A stretch of DNA of 64,000 nucleotides from Microbacterium sp. NC79 (GCF_019061125.1 NZ_JAHQYI010000002.1:62001-126000); one strand, 5' to 3'. Counted from the stretch's first letter, positions 33,456-42,523 are shown. Translations and numbers: made by a program. Notes: generated by a model from the letters alone, not told the origin.

Positions 33456-34420
33456 TGCAGTTCCTCCCTACTGACGAACAGACCGCATTCGCCGAGGCGA
33501 TCGACGAGATCGTAACCGCCAACGGCGGCGCCGACGTCGTGCAGGCGTGGGCTGCGGGCGACAAGGCCGCGGGCTTGGCACTGTGGGAACAGTTCTCCGA
33601 GCTCGGCCTCGGCGGACTCCGCGTTGCCGAAGAAGACGGCGGCCTGGGCGCCAGCGCCGTTGACCTCGCGATCGTGTTCGAGCGCCTCGGTTACCACGGC
33701 GTTCCTGGCCCCTACATCGAGTCCCTCGCTTTCCTTCCGGCCGTCGTCTCTGACGAGGTTCGGGCGGAGATTTGCGGCGGCGCAATGGCGACCGCAACCT
33801 ACGCGCCGTTCGTGCCATACGCACTCGACGCTGACGTGGCTTCGCTTCGATTCGCCGTTGACGGTTCCGGTGTCACTCCGGCCGACGCTGGCGACGCGAT
33901 CTCTTCGATGGCTAAGACCCGCACGCTTTTCCCGCTTTCTGGTTCCGGAACCACGACTGCAGTCTCTGCGGAAGCTCTGGACCGTGGATTCGCGGAGGCA
34001 GCACTCGCCACCGCGGCGATGCTCGTCGGTGCGGGCGAGCGCCTGCTCGATGAGGCCGTGGAGTACGCGAAGATTCGTGAGCAGTTTGGTAAGCCGGTTG
34101 GCGAGTACCAGGCGCTCAAGCACCACCTCGCGAACGTGCGTGTGGCGTTGAGCTTCGCGCGCCCGCTCATGCTGCGTGCCGCGCTCGACATTGACAGCCC
34201 CAACCGTGACCGCGATGTGTCGGCCGCGAAGGTTTCGGCCGCTGATGCCGCGACGCTCGCCGCGAAGCTGTCGCTGCAGGTGCACGGGGCGATCGGCTAC
34301 ACCGCCGAGCACCACGTGGGCCGCTGGGTTACGCTGGTGCCCGCGCTTGTGCAGTCGTGGGGTTCGACGTCGTTCCACCGCGACCGCGTTGCCGCCGCAA
34401 TTTTGAACCAGGGGGCATGA
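33452..34420 (+). CDS. fadE32: FadE32-like acyl-CoA dehydrogenase (short subunit)
   Basis: The 322-residue protein is shorter than a standard dehydrogenase (about 380). It keeps the N-terminal helical domain (FSELGLGGLRVAEEDGGLGASAVDLAIVFERLGYHGVPGPYIES) and the C-terminal YAKIREQFGKPVGEYQALKHHLANVRVA. It lacks the typical SEPGAGSD loop. This is usual for the non-catalytic or half-site partner in actinobacterial heteromeric steroid dehydrogenases. It is coupled to both neighbours by ATGA overlaps. Confidence 0.88.
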   Translation: MMQFLPTDEQTAFAEAIDEIVTANGGADVVQAWAAGDKAAGLALWEQFSELGLGGLRVAEEDGGLGASAVDLAIVFERLGYHGVPGPYIESLAFLPAVVSDEVRAEICGGAMATATYAPFVPYALDADVASLRFAVDGSGVTPADAGDAISSMAKTRTLFPLSGSGTTTAVSAEALDRGFAEAALATAAMLVGAGERLLDEAVEYAKIREQFGKPVGEYQALKHHLANVRVALSFARPLMLRAALDIDSPNRDRDVSAAKVSAADAATLAAKLSLQVHGAIGYTAEHHVGRWVTLVPALVQSWGSTSFHRDRVAAAILNQGA

Positions 34421-35508
34421 TGCAGTTCGATCCCACCGAAGAGCAGGAAGAGCTCGTCGGCATGCTGCGCGACCTGCTGTCGTCCCGCTCGGACTCGGGT
34501 GCGGTGCGCCGCGCCATGGAGTCAGAATCGGGCTACGACGCTGACCTGTGGCGCGTGCTGTGCGAAGAGATTGGTGCCGCGTCGCTTGCGATTCCTGAGG
34601 AGTTCGGCGGCGCTGGCTTTACCGCTTTTGAGACGCACCTCGTGCTCGAAGAGCTGGGCGCCGCGATGACGCCGTCGCCGTACCTCGGAACCGTCGCGAT
34701 CGCCGCCCAGGCCGTGCTCTGCTCTGGCGATGCCGACGCATGCGAGCGCCTGCTGCCCGGTATTGCCGCCGGTGAAACCACGGCAGCGCTCGTGTGGGCT
34801 GATGATCGAGGACTCTTCGATGCCACGCGTTTTGGTGTTTCGTTTGACGGGGCTTCGTTGAGCGGAACCGCACCGCTGGTGATCGACGGATCGACCGCCG
34901 ACGTGCTGCTGGTGTTGGCTGCGACCTCTGACGGCGTTGGCCTGTTTGAGGTTGCTGGCGATGCTGCCGGCGTCACCCGCGTGGCGACCCCGGCGATGGA
35001 CACCACGTTGCGCTTCGCCCAGGTGACGTTCGACGGCGCCGCCGCCGTTCGTATCGGCAATGCTGTTGACACCGAGCGCCTCCGCGACATCGCGGCCACG
35101 GCCGTCACCGCACTGCAGGTTGGTGGCGCCCGCCGCATTCTCGACCTCACCGTTGAGTACTCGAAGCAGCGTGTGCAGTTCGGCCGTCAGATCGGTTCGT
35201 TCCAGGCCCTGAAGCACCGCATGGCCGATATGCACTTGCTCGTGGAGACCGCGACCACGGCCTCGCGCGCTGCGGCTTCCGCCGTGGCGTCCGGCGCTGA
35301 ACTGGGGCCGCTCGCCGCACTCGCGAAGACATGGGCATCGGATGCTTTCAGCACCGTCGCTGGCGAGGCTGTGCAGTTGCACGGCGGTATCGCGATCACG
35401 TGGGAGCACGACGCGCACCTGTACTTCAAGCGCGCTCACGCGACGCGTGAACTGTTCGGCTCGCCCGAGGCGATCCGCGTGCGTGAAGCTGAGCGCCTGC
35501 TGGCGTAA
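34417..35508 (+). CDS. fadE33: FadE33-like acyl-CoA dehydrogenase
   Basis: The 363-residue protein begins MMQFDPTEEQEELVGMLRDLL and has LAIPEEFGGAGFTAFETHLVLEELGAAMTPSPY, TVEYSKQRVQFGRQIGSFQALKHRMADMH and the C-terminal QLHGGIAITWEHDAHLYFKRAH. It likely works with FadE31 or FadE32. The start is ATG 34417 overlapping the fadE32 stop; ATG 34420 is better spaced from the GGGGG. The longer frame from 34357 overlaps fadE32 coding sequence and is unlikely. A terminator follows. Confidence 0.9.
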   Translation: MMQFDPTEEQEELVGMLRDLLSSRSDSGAVRRAMESESGYDADLWRVLCEEIGAASLAIPEEFGGAGFTAFETHLVLEELGAAMTPSPYLGTVAIAAQAVLCSGDADACERLLPGIAAGETTAALVWADDRGLFDATRFGVSFDGASLSGTAPLVIDGSTADVLLVLAATSDGVGLFEVAGDAAGVTRVATPAMDTTLRFAQVTFDGAAAVRIGNAVDTERLRDIAATAVTALQVGGARRILDLTVEYSKQRVQFGRQIGSFQALKHRMADMHLLVETATTASRAAASAVASGAELGPLAALAKTWASDAFSTVAGEAVQLHGGIAITWEHDAHLYFKRAHATRELFGSPEAIRVREAERLLA

Positions 35509-35523
35509 GTATTCGTTTCGTTC

Positions 35524-35556
35524 AGAGGGCTCGTACCGTCGCGGTGCGGGCCCTCT
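35524..35556 (+). terminator. Terminator of the fadE31-32-33 operon
   Basis: AGAGGGC and GCCCTCT pair, and the loop side extends the stem (TCGTACC / GGTGCGG). A short T stretch (GGCGTTTG) follows. Confidence 0.75.
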
Positions 35557-35579
35557 GGCGTTTGCCGGTTGGGGGTTGC

Positions 35580-36008
35580 TTAGTCTTGTCGTTTGGCCGT
35601 TCGGCAGCTGTTCATCAAGACGGAAACGCCCCAGAAAACACTCCACCAAAGTGTCGGCACGACAACGAAGGCGGCAAACGCCAGTGCGAAGCCCGGGCCC
35701 ACACCCCACCCTTGTGTCATGCCCACAAACAGCCCATAAATCAGAACGCCGCCGGCGAATACGATCACGGGAGTCGCCAACGCGTGCCTTGCGGATAGCT
35801 CGCGCCGCGTGATCTTGAGGATGACGACCACGACGACAGCCCCAGCGAGGCCTACGCCCGCCACATTAGCCCATGCGAGAACGGTACCGCCGGTCGGGTG
35901 TGAGACCTCACTAAAGCCCCACCAGATCGCAAAAGCGAGGAGCCAGCTCCCGATGCCCAGCAGCACGAAAACGGCATCCGCGCGCCAATCGACCCAGGCT
36001 TCCCTCAT
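35580..36008 (-). CDS. Small integral membrane protein, unknown function
   Basis: The 142-residue protein has four predicted membrane helices: VFVLLGIGSWLLAFAIWWGF, VLAWANVAGVGLAGAVVVVVIL, ALATPVIVFAGGVLIYGLFVGM and FALAFAAFVVVPTLWWSVFWGVSVLM. I do not recognise a family. Its start overlaps the end of the alpha/beta hydrolase by 4 bp, so the two are co-transcribed. Confidence 0.72.
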   Translation of the reverse strand: MREAWVDWRADAVFVLLGIGSWLLAFAIWWGFSEVSHPTGGTVLAWANVAGVGLAGAVVVVVILKITRRELSARHALATPVIVFAGGVLIYGLFVGMTQGWGVGPGFALAFAAFVVVPTLWWSVFWGVSVLMNSCRTAKRQD

Positions 36009-36820
36009 GGAAGAAACGTACTACCTCGCCCCAAGAACTTGAGCACGCGGCGCGTGGTGGGGGCGGCGTTGCGGATCATGGACTGGTGGCTCGTGTCGGG
36101 CAACGTGTCGTACGTGGCATCGGGGATCAGCCGCGCTGCTTCCTGAGCCCATGGTTCCGGAACCACGCAGTCGTGTTCGCCGCGCAGGATGAGGGTTTTC
36201 TGCGTGAGACGAGGGTAGCTGCGCTCCGGACTGTGCACCATCATGGCGCGCATTTTGCGGATGAGGTGGGGGCCGGCGCGCAGATACTCGTAGCCGCCGA
36301 GCAGCACAACCTTGGGGCTCTCTCCCCACAGATCACGCAGGAGGCGGCCGATTTGGATCATGATGCGGCGGGCGGATTCGTCGACGGTTGGCGCGATCAT
36401 GACGAGTTCACTCACGAGCTTCGGGTGGCGCACCGCGAGTTCAGCGACGACCTGCGTGCCCATCGAGTGGCCGATCGCCGTGACACCGCTCACGCCGCGA
36501 TCACACAGCAGGGCCGCCAGCATGTCGGCGGTGCGTTCCATCGTCGGCGTGCGTGGTGGTTCCGGCGAATCGCCATAGCCCGGCTGGTCGATCGCGATCA
36601 CGCGGCCAATCTTCTTGAGGTCGTCGATGAGCTCGGCGAAGACGACACGGCCCATACCGATGCCGTGCACGAGGACGAACACCGGGGTTCCGGAGCCAAA
36701 CTCCTCGAACACCATGTCGGCGCCCTGCCACGAAAACGTGTCGACGCGGCCGTCGAGTGCGGGCGCACCAGCGGTCTCAGCGACGGCGTCGGAGAGGATA
36801 TCGTCGGGGTTATCGGCCAT
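36005..36820 (-). CDS. Alpha/beta hydrolase
   Basis: The 271-residue protein has the fold signatures FVLVHGIGMG (oxyanion), IAIDQPGYGDSPEP, the nucleophile elbow GHSMG, LILRGEHDCVVP with the acid, and the late histidine in LPDTSHQSMI. It would hydrolyse an ester, lactone or C-C bond. It is between an HSD-like SDR and a small membrane protein, in a block without KstR2 operators. A GGGGG lies directly before the ATG. Confidence 0.87.
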   Translation of the reverse strand: MADNPDDILSDAVAETAGAPALDGRVDTFSWQGADMVFEEFGSGTPVFVLVHGIGMGRVVFAELIDDLKKIGRVIAIDQPGYGDSPEPPRTPTMERTADMLAALLCDRGVSGVTAIGHSMGTQVVAELAVRHPKLVSELVMIAPTVDESARRIMIQIGRLLRDLWGESPKVVLLGGYEYLRAGPHLIRKMRAMMVHSPERSYPRLTQKTLILRGEHDCVVPEPWAQEAARLIPDATYDTLPDTSHQSMIRNAAPTTRRVLKFLGRGSTFLP

Positions 36821-36834
36821 GCCCCCAGCATAAA

Positions 36835-36866
36835 AGCGCCCGGCCCCGAAAACGGAACCGGGCGCT
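36835..36866 (-). terminator. Terminator of the 3-alpha-HSD-like gene
   Basis: AGCGCCCGG and CCGGGCGCT form a 9-bp stem. On the minus strand TTTTAT follows. It separates the SDR from the hydrolase gene. Confidence 0.88.
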
Positions 36867-36888
36867 CAATCCGCGAGATGCGAGAGGT

Positions 36889-37689
36889 TTACTTCGGGTC
36901 GTTCCACGACCAGATGTCGTCGCCGCGCAGCGACGCGTCAGCGCCACCGTCAACGTAGATCGTCTGGCCAGCCATGTGCGTGTTTGCGGGGCTCGTCAGG
37001 AAGATCAGCACCTCGGCGATCGACTCGGGCTTCTGGTGGTAGTTCAGCGGCATCGGAACGCTCGCGTCGACCATCTTGACCGTGTCGGGGTCGCTCAGCA
37101 GGCCCTCGGTCATCGGCGTCAGCACGGTTCCGGGAGCCACGGCGTTCAGCGCAATGCCAGCGCCGGCGTAGTCGGCCGAAATCGATGCACGACGCACCCA
37201 GCGCGACAGCGCACGCTTGGACGACGGGTAGACCGCGTAACCAACCTGCGGGCCCTGCTCAGCGAGCTTGTCAGCAATCTCGACGGCCTTAGCCTCATCG
37301 CCAGCGAGAGCCGCGTCAACGATCTCGGGCGAGTTCGGCTGCAACGAGGCCATCGACGACACAACAGCAACGCGCGGAGCGTCGCTCTTGCCGAGGGCAG
37401 GCAGCAGCTCCTGCAGCAGGTTGACAACACCGAAGTAGTTCACCGAAATCGTCAGTGCACGCGGAGCAGAAATACCAGCGCACGCAATCACAGCGTCAAC
37501 GACGCCACCCGAAAGCTCAACAATCTTGGCGGCAGCGGCAACGCGACCCTCCTGGGTTGAGAGGTCAGCCTCCACATCGGCGTTCTTCAGATCGACGCCG
37601 ATGACCTTTTCGCCACGCTCCGTGAGCATGCGCGAGGTCGTCGCGCCAATGCCCGAAGCAGAACCCGTCACAACGTACGTACGAGCCAT
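36889..37689 (-). CDS. SDR resembling 3-alpha-hydroxysteroid dehydrogenase/carbonyl reductase
   Basis: The 266-residue SDR resembles the Comamonas HsdA group. It starts MARTYVVTGSASGIGATTSRML, has the short VEADLSTQEGR region, CAG in place of NAG (VIACAGISAPR), VSVNYFGV-like ISVNYFGVVNLLQELLPAL, and the active site VSSMAS then YPSSK. That group oxidises 3-alpha-hydroxysteroids with NAD. It diverges from a TetR gene 69 bp away and has no KstR2-type operator. A 3-alpha-hydroxysteroid or another ring alcohol is a reasonable substrate (inference). It ends in its own terminator. Confidence 0.82.
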   Translation of the reverse strand: MARTYVVTGSASGIGATTSRMLTERGEKVIGVDLKNADVEADLSTQEGRVAAAAKIVELSGGVVDAVIACAGISAPRALTISVNYFGVVNLLQELLPALGKSDAPRVAVVSSMASLQPNSPEIVDAALAGDEAKAVEIADKLAEQGPQVGYAVYPSSKRALSRWVRRASISADYAGAGIALNAVAPGTVLTPMTEGLLSDPDTVKMVDASVPMPLNYHQKPESIAEVLIFLTSPANTHMAGQTIYVDGGADASLRGDDIWSWNDPK

Positions 37690-37758
37690 GACATTTCCGC
37701 CTTTCGTCAGGGAAATTTACATTTGTCATATTACGCCAAAAAGTGGCAAAGTGGAACC

Positions 37759-38364
37759 ATGCGTGCAGAAGCGACAACACCCGCGAAGGGCCGTGGCCGG
37801 CCCTCCATCGTTGACGCCATGGCGATCTCCGAAGCTGCCATCGCGCTGTGGCACGAGCATGGCTATGCAAACACCGGTTGGCGAGAAATTTCGGATGCCA
37901 CCGGCGTCAGCACCCGCACGCTGATGCGCCACTTTTCCAGTCGCGCCGAACTCGCGTGGATCGGCGTGCAGCCCGCAACGGAACGCATGGCGGCAGCCGC
38001 ACCCCTGGTTCCGCTGGACATCCCCCTCGGCGACGCACTGCGGCAACTCATCAGCGCCTCGGTGACGCGCGACCCGAAGGTCACGGCACTTGGTCCGGAT
38101 TTCTTCAGCCTCGTCAGCAGCGAGCCCGAAATCGCAGCGCTCGCTCCCAGCGCCCACAACCCGTGGATCGCCGAGGTCGCATCGTTCATCGCAGCGCGCC
38201 GCCCTGATCTCCCGCCAGCAATCACCCGCGCGATCGCGACGGCGTATCAATCAGCGCTGTTTGCCGCGCTGACCGAGTGGGCGGAAAACGGCGACACCAG
38301 GGCGGGGGACGCTGTCGACACCGTCGACGCCATGCTCGCTCACCTCGGCCTCCTCGGCGAGTAG
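37759..38364 (+). CDS. TetR family regulator divergent from the HSD-like gene
   Basis: The 201-residue protein has the HTH MAISEAAIALWHEHGYANTGWREISDATGVSTRTLMRHFSSRAELAWIG and a helical C-terminal domain. The ATG at 37759 lacks a normal Shine-Dalgarno; the longer frame from 37723 is less likely because it runs into the promoter region. It likely controls itself and the HSD-like SDR, as TetR regulators do for HsdA in Comamonas. The intergenic region is AT-rich and holds TTTGTCATATTACG but no clean palindrome. Confidence 0.82.
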   Translation: MRAEATTPAKGRGRPSIVDAMAISEAAIALWHEHGYANTGWREISDATGVSTRTLMRHFSSRAELAWIGVQPATERMAAAAPLVPLDIPLGDALRQLISASVTRDPKVTALGPDFFSLVSSEPEIAALAPSAHNPWIAEVASFIAARRPDLPPAITRAIATAYQSALFAALTEWAENGDTRAGDAVDTVDAMLAHLGLLGE

Positions 38365-38955
38365 CCCAATCCCCTCGCGGCGGGTTGGTGGGTTGGCCTT
38401 CGGCGTCACGAGCCCACTCCGCCCTGCAGAATGCAACGGATCATGTGACAGAAGTAAATCAACGTGACGCATGAGCATGACATTTCGCATTCTCTGATGC
38501 ATTTTGTGGGCGCCGCGTGGCGAGCGGAACGACGAGCACCGACGTGGAGCACCGATCGACTCGGAGAGACGTGGAGCGACGCAGAGCGACGCGCGGCACC
38601 CGACCCGCCCTGCGGTTCCAATGTCCTGAGAACGACACTTTGTCGCGACAGCGATACTTTACGAGCGAAAATCACTCGCTCTCGCGACAATCCCTCGCCC
38701 TCGCGACAATCCCTCGCCCTCGCGGCACCCGACCCGCCCTGTGGTTCCAATGTCCTGAGAACGACACTTTGTCGCGACAGCGATACTTTACGAGCGAAAA
38801 TCACTCGCTCTCGCGACAATCCCTCGCCCTCGCGACATCGCACCGCACCCGTTTCGGGGCACCACCACCGCCGTTCCGGGGCACCGCAGCACCCGTTGCG
38901 GGGCAGTGCAGCGCCCGAACCACCGCAACACCACCCAGCACCCAAACCGGAACCG
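38365..38955. other. 591-bp gap made of repeats
   Basis: No credible gene lies here, although overlapping frames of about 175 codons exist because the repeats lack stops. The stretch consists of GAGCACCGA-type short repeats, a 129-bp tandem duplication and C-rich sequence with GTTGCGGGGCA-like units. It separates the TetR gene from the convergent PaaY-like gene. Confidence 0.6.
38595..38837. repeat. 129-bp tandem duplication carrying 76-bp repeat copies B1 and B2
   Basis: The unit starting GGCACCCGACCCGCCCTG is present at 38595 and again at 38724, nearly identical (one visible C/T change), with the second copy ending near 38837. Each unit holds one 76-bp element (38620-38695 and 38749-38824) with arms TGTCGCGACAGCG and CGCTCTCGCGACA, a 12-of-13 inverted repeat. 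An 18-bp repeat CTCGCGACAATCCCTCGC follows the element inside each unit. Confidence 0.85.
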
Positions 38956-39561
38956 TCAGTCGCGCTGTTTGTGGAGGGGTTGAGACACGTCTGACCCGGT
39001 CGAAACACGGGGGCGGTTTTCTTCCACCGCGGCCAGCGGCGTGACTGGCACGAGCGTCTCCCGCGAGCGCACCGCGAGCTGCTGATACACGTGGGTGCCG
39101 TTTCGTTTCCAGGCCACGGTCTCGTCGTCGAGCTCGCGAACGACTTTCGCAGGCGAGCCAAGCACCAGTGACCGCTCGGGAACCACAGTGCCTGCCGTCA
39201 CCAACGCCCCGGCACCGACGAGGCAATCGGCACCAATCGAGGCGCCATCCAGAATCGTCGCGCCAATGCCGATGAGCGCATACGAACCAATGCGGCACCC
39301 GTGCAGAACAGCGGCGTGGCCCACGTGAGAAGCGGGTTCGAGTACGCAATCGTCACCAGGAAAAGCGTGAATCACAGCCGAATCCTGCACGTTCGAGCCC
39401 TCCCCCACGATGATGCGACCGAAGTCACCGCGAAGCGACGCGTGCGGGCCGATGTAACAGCCGGGCCCGATGATCACGTCACCGATCAGCACCGCTGTTT
39501 CGTGCACGAACGCAGTCGGGTCAACGACCGGAACCACGCCATCGATCGCGTAGCAGGGCAT
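38956..39561 (-). CDS. Gamma-carbonic anhydrase / PaaY-like hexapeptide-repeat protein
   Basis: The 201-residue protein is a left-handed beta-helix: repeated hexapeptides such as VIIGPGCYIGPHASLRGDFGRIIVGEGSNVQDSAVIHA, then HVGHAAVLHGCRIGSYALIGIGATILDGASIGADCLVGAGALV. The metal-site histidines H (VIHAF), H (SHVGH) and H are in place. The family includes gamma-carbonic anhydrases and the thioesterase PaaY. Next to CoA-ester catabolism a thioesterase role is attractive (inference). Its ATG overlaps the SDR stop. Confidence 0.87.
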   Translation of the reverse strand: MPCYAIDGVVPVVDPTAFVHETAVLIGDVIIGPGCYIGPHASLRGDFGRIIVGEGSNVQDSAVIHAFPGDDCVLEPASHVGHAAVLHGCRIGSYALIGIGATILDGASIGADCLVGAGALVTAGTVVPERSLVLGSPAKVVRELDDETVAWKRNGTHVYQQLAVRSRETLVPVTPLAAVEENRPRVSTGSDVSQPLHKQRD

Positions 39562-40301
39562 TACGCTGTTTTTCCGCCGTCGACGACGAAGTCCTGGCCC
39601 GTGCAGTAGCTTGACGCGTCCGAGGCGAGGAAAGCCACCATGGCAGAGACCTCGTCGGGGCGCCCGATACGTGCGGCCGGAATCGTCGTGATGAAGCCAA
39701 TGCCATTGCGGGTGTCGTCGCTGGCCATGACGGTGTCAATGGCGCCAGGGAGCACCGTGTTGACGCGAATGCCGTAGGGGCCCCACTCGTGTGCCATGGA
39801 GCGTGTCAGTCCGCGCAGCCCGAACTTCGTCGACGAGTAGTGCGCGCGTTCGGCGTAGCCCTGCAGGCCCGACGTGGAGGAGATATTGATGACGGAACCA
39901 CCCTGCTGCTTGAGAAGCGGGAGCAGTGCCTGCATGCCAAGCATGGGCCCGAGAAGGTTGATGTCAATGATCGTGCGCAGTTGCGCTTCGGTCATATCTT
40001 CCAGCTTGCCAACGGGCGACACGGCAGCGTTGTTCACGAGCACATCAACGCGACCAAACTTCTCCTCGGCGGCCGCGGCAACGCGCGCCCAGTCTGCCGA
40101 CGACGCGTTGTCGTGCTTCAACGCGATCGCGTCATCACCGTAAGCGGACGCAACCTCGCGCACCGCGTCTTCGACGATGTCCGTGAGCACAAGGCGTGCG
40201 CCGAGCTCGTGAAAGAGCGCGGCGTGTGCACGCCCCTGACCGCCAGCAGCACCGGTGATAACGGCGACCTTGCCGTCGAGGCGAACGAAGGGATTCGTCA
40301 T
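39561..40301 (-). CDS. Short-chain dehydrogenase/reductase
   Basis: The 246-residue classical SDR has [30 protein letters not shown] in [16 protein letters not shown] and the C-terminal VVDGGKTA. It resembles bile-acid and 3-alpha/20-beta HSD-type reductases in length and sequence. It is co-transcribed with the PaaY-like protein and divergent from a VOC gene. AAAGG precedes the ATG. The substrate is unknown. Confidence 0.87.
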   Translation of the reverse strand: MTNPFVRLDGKVAVITGAAGGQGRAHAALFHELGARLVLTDIVEDAVREVASAYGDDAIALKHDNASSADWARVAAAAEEKFGRVDVLVNNAAVSPVGKLEDMTEAQLRTIIDINLLGPMLGMQALLPLLKQQGGSVINISSTSGLQGYAERAHYSSTKFGLRGLTRSMAHEWGPYGIRVNTVLPGAIDTVMASDDTRNGIGFITTIPAARIGRPDEVSAMVAFLASDASSYCTGQDFVVDGGKTA

Positions 40302-40386
40302 GGAATGACCTTTCCAGTATCTTGAACAAATATTTGATTGGTTACGAGACGAAGCAACGATGCTCGACCTCGGGGATGGAAAAGCA

Positions 40387-40827
40387 ATGGCGCGACTGCA
40401 TCACATGGGAATCACCGTCAGCAACACCGAAGAAGCGATCGCGTTCTACTCCTCGCTGACCTGCGGAACCGTCACCGGCCCGCTCGTCAAGCAAGGCCCG
40501 GCTGTCGAGGCGGTCACCGGCTACCCCGGCGCGCAGATCCTGATCACCTTCATCGCGTTCGACGGCGGCGACAGCGTGATCGAACTCGCCGAGTACCGCG
40601 GAACCGGAAACCAACGTCTGATTCCCGACAACGGCAAAGCTGGTTCCGCTCATCCCGCGATCGTGGTGCGCGACATCGAAGGCGAAATCACACGCCTCGC
40701 AGCCAACGGCTACGCCGCCACCAGCGCGCCGATGGTCGCGACCGCGGGCCCCATGGAGGGCTACCGCTACGCGTACATCATCGGGCCTGACGACGTACGC
40801 GTCGAGCTGTTGGAAGAACCGCACTAA
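40387..40827 (+). CDS. VOC family protein
   Basis: The 146-residue protein shows the two-module VOC fold: [23 protein letters not shown], then [21 protein letters not shown] and a final [18 protein letters not shown]. His and Glu in these positions are metal ligands in methylmalonyl-CoA epimerase and dioxygenases, so one of those roles is possible. ATG 40387 has GGGATGG upstream; ATG 40360 is an alternative. Its end overlaps the convergent aldo/keto reductase by 4 bp. Confidence 0.82.
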   Translation: MARLHHMGITVSNTEEAIAFYSSLTCGTVTGPLVKQGPAVEAVTGYPGAQILITFIAFDGGDSVIELAEYRGTGNQRLIPDNGKAGSAHPAIVVRDIEGEITRLAANGYAATSAPMVATAGPMEGYRYAYIIGPDDVRVELLEEPH

Positions 40828-41717
40828 ACCGCCACCAAAGTCGGGCGACGAGCGGAACCAAAAGCAAAGGTGTTGAGGGCCGCAAGTTCGTGGGGTTCGA
40901 GCGTCAAGCCCGGCGCCGCGGTGCTGTCAATAATGCTCGAGGGGCGACGCCCGCCCGGAATCGGGATCATCGTGGGCGAAAGCGCCAGCATCCACGCGAG
41001 CACGACGCGGTACACGCTGACGCCGTGCAGGCGTGCCACGCGTAGGAAGGGCGGAACCACCTGGCCAAGCCCTTGCGCCGCGCGCAGGCCGCCAAACGGT
41101 CCCCATGCAAGAAAAGCGATGCCGTTCGCCTCGCAGATCTCGAGCAGGTTGAGACTCTCGGTGCGCAACGGTGAAAACTCATTTTGCACACTGACGAGCT
41201 GGTGTCCGAGCACATCACTCGCAATGGCAAGCTGGCGCGCGTCAACGTTGGAGACCCCGACGCGTTGCACGACACCGTCATCAATCAACTGCGCGAGCGC
41301 CTCAATCGATGCCCGAAATTCGACTCGGGGGTCTGGGCGGTGCAGGTGATACAGCGGAAGAGAATCAACGCCGAGGCGCTGGGCTGAGTCGCGCGCAGCA
41401 CGGGCAAGGTGCTCAGGCGAGCCGTCGAGCCACCAGGAGGCGTTCTCGTGGCGCGTGTGGCCGCCCTTTGTACTGACCACAACGTCGTTCATGCGGGAGC
41501 CTAAGAGGCGCGCAAGTTCGCGTTCGTTCACGCCCATCTCAGACGTCGGTCCGTACGAGTCTGCCGTGTCGAACAGCGTGATGCCCGTTTGCAGCGCGGT
41601 GTCCACCGCGCGACGCGCAGTCTCCGAGTCGAAGTCCGGGAGCTGGGTGAGAGTCATCGCGCCGAGGCCGACGGCAGAAACCTCGAGGTCTCCAATGGTG
41701 CGCATCGAGCCGATCAT
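40824..41717 (-). CDS. Aldo/keto reductase
   Basis: The 297-residue barrel has the AKR motif GITLFDTADSYGP with D and Y of the tetrad, the lysine in VVVSTKGG, the histidine in LPLYHLHRPD and the NADPH-binding IPIPGGRRPSSI. It reduces a carbonyl or oxidises an alcohol with NADP(H). The start ATG 41717 overlaps the SDR stop (ATGA), so both genes form an operon under operator 5. The steroid-derived substrate is an inference. Confidence 0.88.
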   Translation of the reverse strand: MIGSMRTIGDLEVSAVGLGAMTLTQLPDFDSETARRAVDTALQTGITLFDTADSYGPTSEMGVNERELARLLGSRMNDVVVSTKGGHTRHENASWWLDGSPEHLARAARDSAQRLGVDSLPLYHLHRPDPRVEFRASIEALAQLIDDGVVQRVGVSNVDARQLAIASDVLGHQLVSVQNEFSPLRTESLNLLEICEANGIAFLAWGPFGGLRAAQGLGQVVPPFLRVARLHGVSVYRVVLAWMLALSPTMIPIPGGRRPSSIIDSTAAPGLTLEPHELAALNTFAFGSARRPTLVAV

Positions 41718-42436
41718 TTACCGACCGCCGTCCACCCGCCATCGACCGCAACACACTGTCCGGTGACGTAGGTCGCGTCGGCAAGCAGGAAGCAAATCGC
41801 ATCAGCCTGCTCTGCGGGCGACGCCAAGCGTCCGAGCGGCGTGCGTTCGGCAACGGGCTGGGTGTCGTAGCCGTTGTCGATCATGTCTTGCACCATCGGC
41901 GTCAGCGTGTGCCCGGGCGCGACGGCGTTCACGCGCACTCCGAGCGGCGCCCATTCCACCGCGAGGTTCTCTGTGAGCTGTTTGACGGCCGCCTTCGCGG
42001 TTCCGTAGTCCGCTTGCTTCGCCCAGCCGCGGTAGGCGGTGGTGGACGCAATGAAAACGAGGGAAGCCGGAACCCCGTGCAGCCGCCGCACGACTTCTCG
42101 CGATACCGAGAGGGTGCCGACGAGGTGCACGTTGTAGAGCAAGCGCATGCGGTCAAGGCTCATCTCCAGGGCAGGCACGAACTCGCCGCGAATGCCATGG
42201 CATGCCACGAGCTCGGTAATGGTTCCGCCTCGTTGGGCCGCTGCCTCGACGGCGGCAACCACCGCAGTCTCATCGGTGACGTCAACGATTTCTGTCGGAA
42301 CGCCGTTGGCCGCGGGAGCGAGGTCAAACACCGTCACCGTGCGGCCGCGCGCCACAAGCGCGTCAACAACGGCCGCACCGATGCCGCTGGCGCCGCCAGT
42401 AACGATGACGTGCGGTGCGATCGGGGTATCCGACAT
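41714..42436 (-). CDS. Short-chain dehydrogenase/reductase
   Basis: The 240-residue SDR has TGGASGIGAAVVDAL, ACHGIRGEF where NNAG is usual, S in VFIASTTAYRG, YGTAK and the late CVAVDGGWTAVG. ATG 42436 has GGAGG 5 bp upstream; the longer frame to 42532 runs across operator 5. It diverges from the second ipdAB operon and so should be KstR2-controlled. The substrate is unknown. Confidence 0.88.
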   Translation of the reverse strand: MSDTPIAPHVIVTGGASGIGAAVVDALVARGRTVTVFDLAPAANGVPTEIVDVTDETAVVAAVEAAAQRGGTITELVACHGIRGEFVPALEMSLDRMRLLYNVHLVGTLSVSREVVRRLHGVPASLVFIASTTAYRGWAKQADYGTAKAAVKQLTENLAVEWAPLGVRVNAVAPGHTLTPMVQDMIDNGYDTQPVAERTPLGRLASPAEQADAICFLLADATYVTGQCVAVDGGWTAVGK

Positions 42437-42523
42437 TTGGCCTCCATTGGCGACATTGCCTCGTGCTTTTCGCCGGGGAACGATGCCCCCGTTTTGGTGC
42501 GATGGGATCATGCTAGCCTTGCA

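Noticed and set aside
38464..39044. Overlapping frames of about 175 codons in the gap between the TetR and PaaY-like genes
   Set aside because: They are produced by the 129-bp tandem repeat and C-rich sequence, have no start signals and match no family.
40318..40342. Possible KstR2-type site GAACAAATATTTGATTGGTT between the SDR and VOC genes
   Set aside because: It has a palindrome CAAATATTTG and a TTGGTT end but needs an insertion to align with the other eleven sites, so I did not count it.
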